Assembly (NCBI RefSeq): GCF_011043555.1 | Contig: NZ_JAAKGS010000002.1 | Location: 1-64,000, forward strand | Length of the DNA stretch: 64,000 bases | Source of the DNA: Sphingobacterium sp. SGR-19 | Lineage (GTDB): Bacteria; Bacteroidota; Bacteroidia; Sphingobacteriales; Sphingobacteriaceae | Reading direction: 5' to 3' | Shown here: one piece after another, positions 56,981-64,000 of the stretch | Layout: every line of letters starts with the position of its first letter | Position numbering within the stretch: position 1 is the first letter of the stretch | The notes under the pieces: model-generated | Seen by the model: only the letters and a program-made list of their open reading frames with translations | Databases searched by the model: none | Told to the model about the DNA's origin: nothing | Made by a program: the position numbers and the translations under genes

Positions 56981-57646
56981 ATGAAAACAAAAATGAATTG
57001 GTGTATGTGCTTGTTGTTGACCTTGTTGGTTAGCAACGGATTTGCGCAAACCGAGCAAGATGAGTATATGAAAGTAATCACCGAGCGATCCGACAAAATT
57101 ATTGCGGAACTGGGGATCCTAGATTCCATAACCTATTATCAAGCACGGGCGCTCGTCGTAAACCAATATGCGGCGATCAATGCGCATCACGAAGCGCGTG
57201 AGGCAGAGATTAAAAAAATCAAAGAGAAGTTCGCCGGACAGGAAGCGTTGCTTGACCAGACACGTGCAACTTACGAAGCGGATGAGGATGCGAGTCTGCG
57301 GGTACTGCATGCTGCATTTATTAAGAAATTGGAAGATGTGCTTGCGCCTATGCAGATTGAAGCTGTGAAGAATGGAATGACTTACGGCGTATTGCCCCTA
57401 ACCTATCGCGCATTTCAGGAGATGATTCCGACATTGAAGAGCGAAGAGAAAGCTTGGATATTACTTTGGCTTACAGAAGCACGTGAGCTGGCTATGGACG
57501 CGCCGGATTCGAAGGGGAAACATCAGATTTTTGGTAAATACAAAGGACGTATTAATAACTACCTATCTAAAAAGGGATACGATCTACAAAAAGAGGGGGA
57601 CGCGTGGAAGGCGCGCCGGGAAGCAGCGAAAACAGAAGCTAAATAA
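56981..57646 (+). CDS. DUF3826 domain protein
   Basis: A 221-aa exported protein with signal peptide ending near FAQ (residue 23) and an otherwise all-helical sequence. It fits DUF3826: a YMKVITERSDKIIAELGILDS start, then ARALVVNQYAAINAHHEAREAEIKKIKE, and ILLWLTEARELAMDAPDSKGKHQIFGKYKGRINNYL printed in shorter form as GKHQIFGKYKGRINNYLSKK. DUF3826 genes are found beside pectin-degrading enzymes in Bacteroidota; the function is unknown. It is the first gene of the SusCD operon, 89 bases before susC. Confidence 0.82.
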   Translation: MKTKMNWCMCLLLTLLVSNGFAQTEQDEYMKVITERSDKIIAELGILDSITYYQARALVVNQYAAINAHHEAREAEIKKIKEKFAGQEALLDQTRATYEADEDASLRVLHAAFIKKLEDVLAPMQIEAVKNGMTYGVLPLTYRAFQEMIPTLKSEEKAWILLWLTEARELAMDAPDSKGKHQIFGKYKGRINNYLSKKGYDLQKEGDAWKARREAAKTEAK

Positions 57647-57735
57647 GGTGTCAAATTAGAAGTAAACTTACATACACATAGCAATTTATAAATTTGGCGT
57701 TAAACCTATATTATTTTACAGAGAATCAGATAACC

Positions 57736-60700
57736 ATGAAGAGTCAATTTTTTTTGAGAAGAAAACTTTTGAGAAGAGAAGTCGGGTTGCTTTGCCTTTT
57801 ATTGGCTATATTTTCTTTGCAAGCGGCGATGGCGGCAGAGCCATTTCATCGCGCAGCAATACATTCGGAACTTTTTGTGAACGTCACAGGAAAGGTGCTG
57901 GATCCGGAGGGAAATCCCGTAATTGGAGCCACCGTCGCTATAAAAGGGACAACGACAGGCACAAAAACAGATGTAGATGGTGTTTTTAGAATAAACCTGC
58001 CACAAGGAGATGAGATATTGGTGATTAGCTACGTGGGATATAAAACCCAAGAGTATCCCGTAAACAATCAAACGAACGTATCTGTGGTTTTAGAACCTGT
58101 TGATGCGTTGGATGAAGTCGTGGTAGTGGGATACGGGACACAGAAAAAAGCCCACTTGACGGGTGCAGTGGAGACAGTGGACATGGAAGCTATCCAGGAT
58201 TTACCTGCAACTAATATCGGGGCAGCGCTTACGGGACGTATCGCCGGTTTAGGGGTGTCTGGAGGGACGGCCAGGCCTGGCTCCAAGGCGACATTAGAAG
58301 TTCGTACGCCCATCCCTTTCGGAAAGGACGCCGGGACGACAGAACCGCTGTATGTGATTGACGGTATGATCCAGGTGAATGAGCAAAATGTGCCTGAATC
58401 GACGTTATTTAACAATTTAGACCCTTCGGAGATCGAAAGTATTTCCATCTTGAAAGACGGTGCAGCCGCCGTATATGGTGTGCGTGGTGCGAATGGCGTT
58501 GTGTTGGTGACGACCAAACGAGGAAAAGAAGGACAACCTAAAATTTCCTATAATGGATCATATGCAATTAATGATGCCGTTTCACATACCAAGATGATGA
58601 ATGCATACGAATTTGGCCAGTACTTTAATATCATGAACGGTAAAAATGGAGCCAATGTTCAACCGAGTGATGGTATCTATCCCAACCGGATTTTTACTGA
58701 AGACGAATTGGAGCATTTTAAAACGATAGACTACAATTGGTTGGACGATGCTTGGAAGGCTTCGTACAATACCCGCCATGCGCTTAGCGTAAGTGGAGGA
58801 AGCGATCGTGCGACCTACTTTGGCGGTGTTACCTACAGCAAACAAAACGGTAACTTGGGAACTTTGGATTATAACAAGTGGAATTTCCGGGCGGGGACCG
58901 ATGTGAAGGTTTCTTCTAATTTTAAAGTCGCGTTGCAGGTTTCGGGTAACGAGGACCAGTTGGATAAAACATTTAACAAAGTATCTGGAGAAGGACCTGA
59001 GGACGATTACAGAAATCTGCTTTTGGCAGCGCCGTACGTACCTGCATTCATCGACGGTATGCCGGTGAAATTGCCTGGGACGGCTAACGATTTATCAGCG
59101 TATCATTTTTTCGAAATTGAGCGTTTAGGCAACTTGGCAGAGACGGATTCCCGCTTCTTCTCCGTCAACATTTCGGCGGAGTACGAAGCACCGTTTTTGG
59201 AGGGCCTGAAAGCACGAGCGACCTATTCACGTAATACGCGACATTCCGTAGGTAGTCAGATTGGGACTAAGTACGATTTATACCAGTTTATTGGGAGGGG
59301 GCAACATAACCACATTTACGACGGGGCGACCTTGGATAGACCGATCACGGTAAGTAATGGTAATCGCTTGTTCTATTCCAATAGAAGTGGGAATAATACA
59401 CAAATAAATTTTTTCTTAACCTATGAAAAGCAAATAGGGAATCATAACTTCAGTGGTTTGTTCTCCGTCGAACGAGGCGAAGCAGAAGGGCAGCAGGAAG
59501 ACGTATGGAAATCAGATCCATTAGAGACAACGAACGGACAGTTCGGTACGGCTTTTGGAGAGATTGATGGCCGTACTTTTGCTAACGAATCTGGTTCATT
59601 AGGATATATCGGGCGTGTAAATTATCGCTATGGCGAGAAATATCTAGCAGAATTTTTATTTCGTACAGATGCGTCCACTAAGTTTGCGCCCGAAAACTAT
59701 TGGGGTAAATTTTATTCCCTTTCTGCTGGATGGGTGGTGAGTAAGGAAGACTTTTTCAAAAGAGTAAAAGGTATTGATTACTTAAAGATCCGATACTCTG
59801 CCGGGCTGATGGGGAATGATCAATTTCCAGCTTGGGCCTGGAGACAACGATTTTCCTACCAAGTTGGAAAAGGGCCGGTTTTCGGTGGCGACGAAAATGC
59901 GAACACAGGTATGTCCATGGGAAGATCTCCTAACCGAGATGCGACCTGGAGTGACGAGTTTAAGAATAATTTGGGTATAGAAGCCCGTTTCTTGAACAGC
60001 CGTTTATCCACTACAATAGATGGGTATTTCAATAAAGGAACTAATATCTTGCTCGAACGTATCGGAAATATGCCTATAACGGTGGGCGGATCTATTGCAC
60101 CGGAGAACTATGCAGCAGTCAATTCTTATGGATACGAGATTAGTTTAGGATGGGATGATCGCATAGGTAAAGATTTTCGGTACGGTATCAGCACGCGTTT
60201 TTCGTGGGGTGACTCCAAAATTATTACGATGGACAAATCTGCTGCTGATCAAGCTTATCCGTGGGTACCTTCCGAAGGAACCTCTGCGGATGTAGGCAAA
60301 TGGGGGAATGACTACTTAGGGATGTTCAAAAGTCAGGAAGAAATTGACGCCTATGTCAGTGAGTATAATATCACTTCTGTCTTTGGGACCTCGGTGGATC
60401 AACTGAAGCCAGGAATGTTGTACTATCGTGATGTACGCGGCCCATTACAAGCTGACGGAACTTTTGCTGAGCCGGATGGTATTATCGATGAAAACGACTG
60501 GGTGAAGCTAAGCAACAGGGAAGCGAACAACTATGGCTTCGGCATTACTTTGAAGGCAGGTTACAAAAACTTCTCGTTTGAGACGGTGATTGCTGGTTCA
60601 TTTGGTGGGTGGGCTGAAATCGGCGGTTCCGAACGGAAGAAACTGAACAATGACATTTCCCGTGTGTATGATAACCGCCCGATCATTTGGAACGATATAT

Positions 60701-61005
60701 GGGATCCAGAGCTGAATCCAAATGGTGCGATGCCAAATCCGAATTGGGAAAAGACGTATGATTTGAGTTCGAACTTCTGGAAAGTGAGTCCGTTCCGTAT
60801 GCAAGTAACCAGTTTGAATTTAGGGTATTCGTTACCAACGCGTTTTCTGGATAACTTGAAAGTGTCAAACGCACGGCTGTACTTTTCAGCTATTAATCCA
60901 CTAGGACTATACCAAGCATATAGTTATAGAGACACTTATGGGGGTGCTTGGAATAGTTATCCCAATCTCAAGACCTTCTCGTTTGGTCTTAATCTGACTT
61001 TGTAA
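57736..61005 (+). CDS. SusC/RagA TonB-dependent transporter of the pectin locus
   Basis: A 1089-aa transporter with a signal to about residue 35 (ending AAMAAE), a carboxypeptidase-regulatory-like domain (VTGKVLDPEGNPVIGATVAI), the TonB box region DEVVVVGYGTQKK, a plug with YVIDGMIQ and DGAAAVYGVRGANGVVLVTT, and a barrel ending FSFGLNLTL. It is the standard SusC layout and is distinct in sequence from the two phosphoesterase-linked SusC proteins. The start is the ATG at 57736; a TTG 14 codons upstream is also open. It should import pectin oligosaccharides with the SusD encoded after it. Confidence 0.95.
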   Translation: MKSQFFLRRKLLRREVGLLCLLLAIFSLQAAMAAEPFHRAAIHSELFVNVTGKVLDPEGNPVIGATVAIKGTTTGTKTDVDGVFRINLPQGDEILVISYVGYKTQEYPVNNQTNVSVVLEPVDALDEVVVVGYGTQKKAHLTGAVETVDMEAIQDLPATNIGAALTGRIAGLGVSGGTARPGSKATLEVRTPIPFGKDAGTTEPLYVIDGMIQVNEQNVPESTLFNNLDPSEIESISILKDGAAAVYGVRGANGVVLVTTKRGKEGQPKISYNGSYAINDAVSHTKMMNAYEFGQYFNIMNGKNGANVQPSDGIYPNRIFTEDELEHFKTIDYNWLDDAWKASYNTRHALSVSGGSDRATYFGGVTYSKQNGNLGTLDYNKWNFRAGTDVKVSSNFKVALQVSGNEDQLDKTFNKVSGEGPEDDYRNLLLAAPYVPAFIDGMPVKLPGTANDLSAYHFFEIERLGNLAETDSRFFSVNISAEYEAPFLEGLKARATYSRNTRHSVGSQIGTKYDLYQFIGRGQHNHIYDGATLDRPITVSNGNRLFYSNRSGNNTQINFFLTYEKQIGNHNFSGLFSVERGEAEGQQEDVWKSDPLETTNGQFGTAFGEIDGRTFANESGSLGYIGRVNYRYGEKYLAEFLFRTDASTKFAPENYWGKFYSLSAGWVVSKEDFFKRVKGIDYLKIRYSAGLMGNDQFPAWAWRQRFSYQVGKGPVFGGDENANTGMSMGRSPNRDATWSDEFKNNLGIEARFLNSRLSTTIDGYFNKGTNILLERIGNMPITVGGSIAPENYAAVNSYGYEISLGWDDRIGKDFRYGISTRFSWGDSKIITMDKSAADQAYPWVPSEGTSADVGKWGNDYLGMFKSQEEIDAYVSEYNITSVFGTSVDQLKPGMLYYRDVRGPLQADGTFAEPDGIIDENDWVKLSNREANNYGFGITLKAGYKNFSFETVIAGSFGGWAEIGGSERKKLNNDISRVYDNRPIIWNDIWDPELNPNGAMPNPNWEKTYDLSSNFWKVSPFRMQVTSLNLGYSLPTRFLDNLKVSNARLYFSAINPLGLYQAYSYRDTYGGAWNSYPNLKTFSFGLNLTL

Positions 61006-61024
61006 ACAGAAAATGGACGACACA

Positions 61025-63058
61025 ATGAAAAAGAAGAATATATATATAAAAATGCTCCTTGCCTTGGCTTTATTAGGCACGGGCTGTAGCGATAAGTTTT
61101 TGCAAGAGAAAGAAGATTTAGGTGCTGTCAGTGAGGAAGTCTTCCAAGATCCTGTATTGGGGCAAGCGTATATAGACTATGTCTATGGACTGTTCCTGCC
61201 TGCGAACAATGGAACCGGTTTTATTGCGACTAATGACAATTCGGAGAATGGATCCTATAATAATGTCTTTGCGCAAACTACGGACGAACTTGCCGGCGAA
61301 ACGGATTTCAATAAGGAATGGGGGCAGATTTCCTATAGGAATAACCACGTAAATAAGTATTTCGGTCAGCGTATGGGAACAAGTGTTGGGAACAATACCT
61401 GGACGCGTCTTCGTCAGATCAATATGTTCTTGACTGAAGTCGATAAGTACGATATGCCAGAAGAACCCAAGAATTTGCTAAAGGGGCAGATGTATTTCTG
61501 GCGCGCTTGGCAATATTATGAGTTGATGAAGCTATACGGCGGCGTGCCATTGATACTTACAGCACAAAACCCGACTTTTGAGAATATAGAAGAAAACTCC
61601 GTACCTCGAAGTTCTACGTCTGAAACAGTTGAGCAAATATTGGCAGATTTGGATATGGCCATGGAGTTGTTGCCCGGCAGATGGAGTGGAGCAGATTGGG
61701 GGCGTATTACCAGCGGTGCTGCAGCGGCAGTCAAAGGGCGGGTATTGTTGACCTGGGCGAGCCCCATTTTCAATCCGAATGACGATGTACAGCGTTGGCA
61801 GCTAGCATACGATGCGAATTTAGCCGCCAAGAATTTACTGGAGGAAAACGGTTTTGGCCTATATAAAACAGGTCGTCTTGAAAACGGAGAAGCTTGGGGA
61901 GATATATGGTCAAAGGAAGTCGACAATCCCGAAGCCGTTATAGTATATGGTTTCAATAAAGTTGCCAAAGGAGGAAACTTTACGAAAAACAGTGGCTGGG
62001 AGCAGGCCATCCGTCCACGGAATATCAATGGTGCTGGCTCTGTATCGCCGACGCGTCAGATTGTTGAATCTTTCCCCATGAAAGATGGAAAGGCAATCGA
62101 TGATCCTTCCTCGGCTTATGCTTACGACGCAAATAAATTTTATAAAAATCGGGATCCGCGGTTTTACAAATCTTTCGCCTACAATGGCGCGGTTTGGCCG
62201 TACAGTGGCGATGAGGAGTATACCGTCTGGACCTATTCCTGGAAGGTGAGGAACAGCAATGATGTGTCGTATACACCTACGGAAACACAAGGTGCCAATG
62301 CCAGTGGAATATATATCCGCAAAGCATCAAACTTATCAGCCAACAATGCAATCAATAACTTTGAAGAGAGCGGCACGGACTTTATAGAGCTGCGTTTCGC
62401 GGAAGTGATATTAAATTTAGCCGAGTCAGCGATAGGAGTCAATAAGCTTAACGAAGGCCTAGAAGGAATTAAAGAGATCAGGGAGCGGGCAGGTATCGAA
62501 AACAAAGATGGTTCTTTTGGCTTGGCTGGTGTTGCTGGCGATCGCAATAAGCTTTTCAAAGCGGTGCTAGATGAACGGAAGGTGGAATTTGCCTATGAAG
62601 GTAAGCGTTTTCATGACCTAAGACGCTGGATGTTGTTCGACAATGCTACGGGAATGAATGATCGTCTGGGCATTCCAGTATTGAACGGTACGCGTCGAAC
62701 TGGCTATAGAATTATCGTGAAGGAAAGTGGAGAAGAATACTTCGGTGCTGACGATCCTTTGCGTGCTGGAGACGACGGCGCCCCTGTGATCGACAGAGAT
62801 GCCGCTGAAACTGAATATCCAGCTGGCGTGAGCACGCAAGAAGAATATCTAGATTATCTCTACGACAACTATTTTGAAGTGCAAGTGCGCGATGACATGG
62901 ATCGTACGGATTTAGAGCCGGACTGGACATTCAAATGGTACCCGCAATATTATTATTTTGGGCTGCATCAGCAACTATTGGAAACTTCTCCTTACTTAGA
63001 GCAGACCAAAGGCTGGGACAGCATGAACGGTGCTGGAACTTTCGATCCGTTACAATAA
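61025..63058 (+). CDS. SusD/RagB lipoprotein of the pectin locus
   Basis: A 677-aa lipoprotein (LGTGC, Cys21 from this start), larger than the usual ~500-600 aa. It has the SusD TPR-like features: QMYFWRAWQYYELMKLYGGVPL and the C-terminal LDERKVEFAYEGKRFHDLRRW motif typical of RagB/SusD. The ATG at 61025 gives a standard basic lipoprotein leader; an ATG four codons earlier (61013) is equally open. It is 19 bases after susC and ends before a hairpin terminator. Confidence 0.94.
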   Translation: MKKKNIYIKMLLALALLGTGCSDKFLQEKEDLGAVSEEVFQDPVLGQAYIDYVYGLFLPANNGTGFIATNDNSENGSYNNVFAQTTDELAGETDFNKEWGQISYRNNHVNKYFGQRMGTSVGNNTWTRLRQINMFLTEVDKYDMPEEPKNLLKGQMYFWRAWQYYELMKLYGGVPLILTAQNPTFENIEENSVPRSSTSETVEQILADLDMAMELLPGRWSGADWGRITSGAAAAVKGRVLLTWASPIFNPNDDVQRWQLAYDANLAAKNLLEENGFGLYKTGRLENGEAWGDIWSKEVDNPEAVIVYGFNKVAKGGNFTKNSGWEQAIRPRNINGAGSVSPTRQIVESFPMKDGKAIDDPSSAYAYDANKFYKNRDPRFYKSFAYNGAVWPYSGDEEYTVWTYSWKVRNSNDVSYTPTETQGANASGIYIRKASNLSANNAINNFEESGTDFIELRFAEVILNLAESAIGVNKLNEGLEGIKEIRERAGIENKDGSFGLAGVAGDRNKLFKAVLDERKVEFAYEGKRFHDLRRWMLFDNATGMNDRLGIPVLNGTRRTGYRIIVKESGEEYFGADDPLRAGDDGAPVIDRDAAETEYPAGVSTQEEYLDYLYDNYFEVQVRDDMDRTDLEPDWTFKWYPQYYYFGLHQQLLETSPYLEQTKGWDSMNGAGTFDPLQ

Positions 63059-63071
63059 AGGAAAAAATCGA

Positions 63072-63106
63072 CAGACCGGATCCCCTCCAAAGGATCCGGT
63101 CTGCTT
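63072..63106 (+). terminator. Hairpin terminator after the pectin SusCD operon
   Basis: CAGACCGGATCC (63072-63083) and GGATCCGGTCTG (63092-63103) form a perfect 12-bp stem with an 8-nt loop, followed by CTTTTG. The T-tract is short but the stem is strong, and it begins 13 bases after the susD stop. Confidence 0.85.
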
Positions 63107-63108
63107 TT

Positions 63109-63144
63109 GATAATATATTATATTCACGAGAGAATATAGTATAT
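63109..63144. promoter_or_regulatory. AT-rich palindrome upstream of the pectate lyase gene
   Basis: ATATATTATATTC (63113-63125) pairs with GAATATAGTATAT (63132-63144) at 12 of 13 positions around a 6-nt spacer. Its left edge is GATAATATATTATA (63109-63122), matching the sites in the AraC/SusC spacer. TATATTTT at 63140-63147 is close to the -7 consensus. It is probably the control region of the pectate lyase gene. Confidence 0.4.
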
Positions 63145-63222
63145 TTTATACTGGTTATATATTGCGAATTTTGAATTACTGATTATGCTATTGTATAGAA
63201 TTATCATTACAGATTTATAAAT

Positions 63223-64000
63223 ATGAGAAATAGATTGTCAATATTCATTGTTGCCGTTTTTAGTTTGGTTGCGGTAAATAATGCAAAAGCCCAGTACCCT
63301 AAGATTCCGGAGCAAGTAAAAAAGGAAACAAATTCGATGATGGAAGCTGCCCGTCAGCGCTCTGATATCGCGTGGGCCAAGGCGCTACCGGTTATCGAAG
63401 AATATGCTAGACAAGGAAAGCCCTATGTTCCGTGGGCATCCCGTCCTACGGATCTGCCGCAGGCAGAGATCGCCGCATTTCCGGGCGCCGAGGGTGGTGG
63501 TAAATATACTTTCGGCGGACGAGGTGGAAAAGTGATTGTGGTGACTAGTTTGGAAGATCATGGACCGGGAACACTTCGTGAAGCGTGTGAACAAGGTGGA
63601 CCGCGTATCATTGTATTCAACGTTGCGGGCATTATCCGCTTAAAGACACCGCTGATTATCCGGGCCCCTTATATCACGATTGCTGGCCAGTCAGCGCCAG
63701 GAGATGGTGTGGTTGTTGCAGGAGAGTCCGTATGGATCGACACACATGACGTGTTAATTCGCCACATGCGCTTCCGCAGAGGGGAGACGTACGTCGGACG
63801 CCGCGATGATGCGATCGGTGGAAACCCGATTGGCAACATTATGATCGATCACGTTTCTGCAAGCTGGGGTCTAGACGAGAACATGTCTATGTATCGCCAC
63901 ATGTACAACGACAGTACTGGATCGCAAGAGAAAAAATTCGGAACGGTTAACATCACGATCCAAAACTCGATTTTCTCGGAAGCATTAGATACTTGGAACC
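63223..64000 (+). CDS. Pectate lyase family protein (PL1-type), 3' end outside window
   Basis: The frame starts at an ATG at 63223 and stays open to the window edge (259 codons). A signal peptide ends near KAQ (residue 23-24). After a helical stretch comes AAFPGAEGGGKYTFGGRGG (about 85-103) and then parallel beta-helix sequence (GTLREACEQGGPRIIVFNVAG, ITIAGQSAP, ILIRHMRFRR-like coils, IMIDHVSASWG). This fits the Bacteroidota PL1-type pectate lyases that cleave homogalacturonan by beta-elimination. Catalytic Arg lies beyond or near the cut and cannot be checked. It follows the SusCD operon with its own control region. Confidence 0.9.
   Translation, partial: MRNRLSIFIVAVFSLVAVNNAKAQYPKIPEQVKKETNSMMEAARQRSDIAWAKALPVIEEYARQGKPYVPWASRPTDLPQAEIAAFPGAEGGGKYTFGGRGGKVIVVTSLEDHGPGTLREACEQGGPRIIVFNVAGIIRLKTPLIIRAPYITIAGQSAPGDGVVVAGESVWIDTHDVLIRHMRFRRGETYVGRRDDAIGGNPIGNIMIDHVSASWGLDENMSMYRHMYNDSTGSQEKKFGTVNITIQNSIFSEALDTWN

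Noticed and set aside
56824..57033. 69-codon open frame upstream of DUF3826
   Set aside because: Hydrophobic, low-complexity translation in AT-rich DNA, overlapping the true start and signal peptide of the DUF3826 gene in another frame; no ribosome-binding site.

Overview
The window looks like the chromosome of a Bacteroidota bacterium, most likely from the Sphingobacteriaceae. Three observations support this: three SusC/SusD outer-membrane pairs, an atpDC pair standing apart from the other ATP synthase genes, and a textbook Bacteroidetes promoter (TTTG-N19-TATTTTTG) in front of atpD. No rRNA, tRNA, CRISPR array or insertion sequence was found. Both ends are cut inside genes: a DUF6266-type gene on the left and a pectate lyase on the right.

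Layout. (1) 2-4475: a DUF6266 gene converges through a shared hairpin terminator on a class Ib ribonucleotide reductase operon (nrdH-nrdI-nrdE-nrdF, minus strand). (2) 4992-9417: an exported amidohydrolase, an ankyrin-repeat protein, an AraC-family regulator and an S41 protease lipoprotein (plus strand). (3) 9414-24517: a 14-gene minus-strand gene train for branched-chain amino acids, transcribed ilvE-ilvD-ilvB-ilvN-dinB-like-ilvC-leuC-ahpD-like-leuD-ABC ATPase-leuB-leuA-yraN-ilvA. It covers the whole route from threonine and pyruvate to Ile, Val and Leu. (4) 24839-26603: atpD-atpC with a strong terminator and promoter. (5) 26988-41687: two paralogous minus-strand cassettes, each SusC-SusD-(DUF5689)-calcineurin-like phosphoesterase. 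(6) 42186-42782: a membrane-anchored coiled-coil protein. (7) 43110-64000: a pectin-type polysaccharide utilization locus. It has a tightly coupled five-gene glycoside hydrolase operon (unassigned GH67/GH20-like enzyme, MGH1-like, GH28, GH95, GH2+malectin), a divergent AraC regulator, then DUF3826-SusC-SusD and a PL1-type pectate lyase.

The most interesting part is region 5. Both cassettes have homologous upstream regions about 500 bp long. In each, 4-bp core repeats (GTTA/ATTA on the plus strand) recur at exactly 11-bp intervals and lie exactly 10 bp from a shared TAGTATTG (-7-like) element. That is the geometry of a PhoB box replacing the upstream promoter element. Together with the phosphoesterases, this suggests phosphate-starvation-induced, TonB-dependent systems that capture organic phosphate at the cell surface. 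This is an inference from sequence, not an established function.

Other items worth a second look: a dispersed intergenic hairpin element present at two loci with compensatory stem changes; a 51-bp tandem duplication directly upstream of leuD; a GH95 enzyme carrying an inserted sugar-binding-like beta-sandwich; an unassigned 919-residue glycosidase; and a repeated GATAATAT motif in the control regions of the pectin locus.
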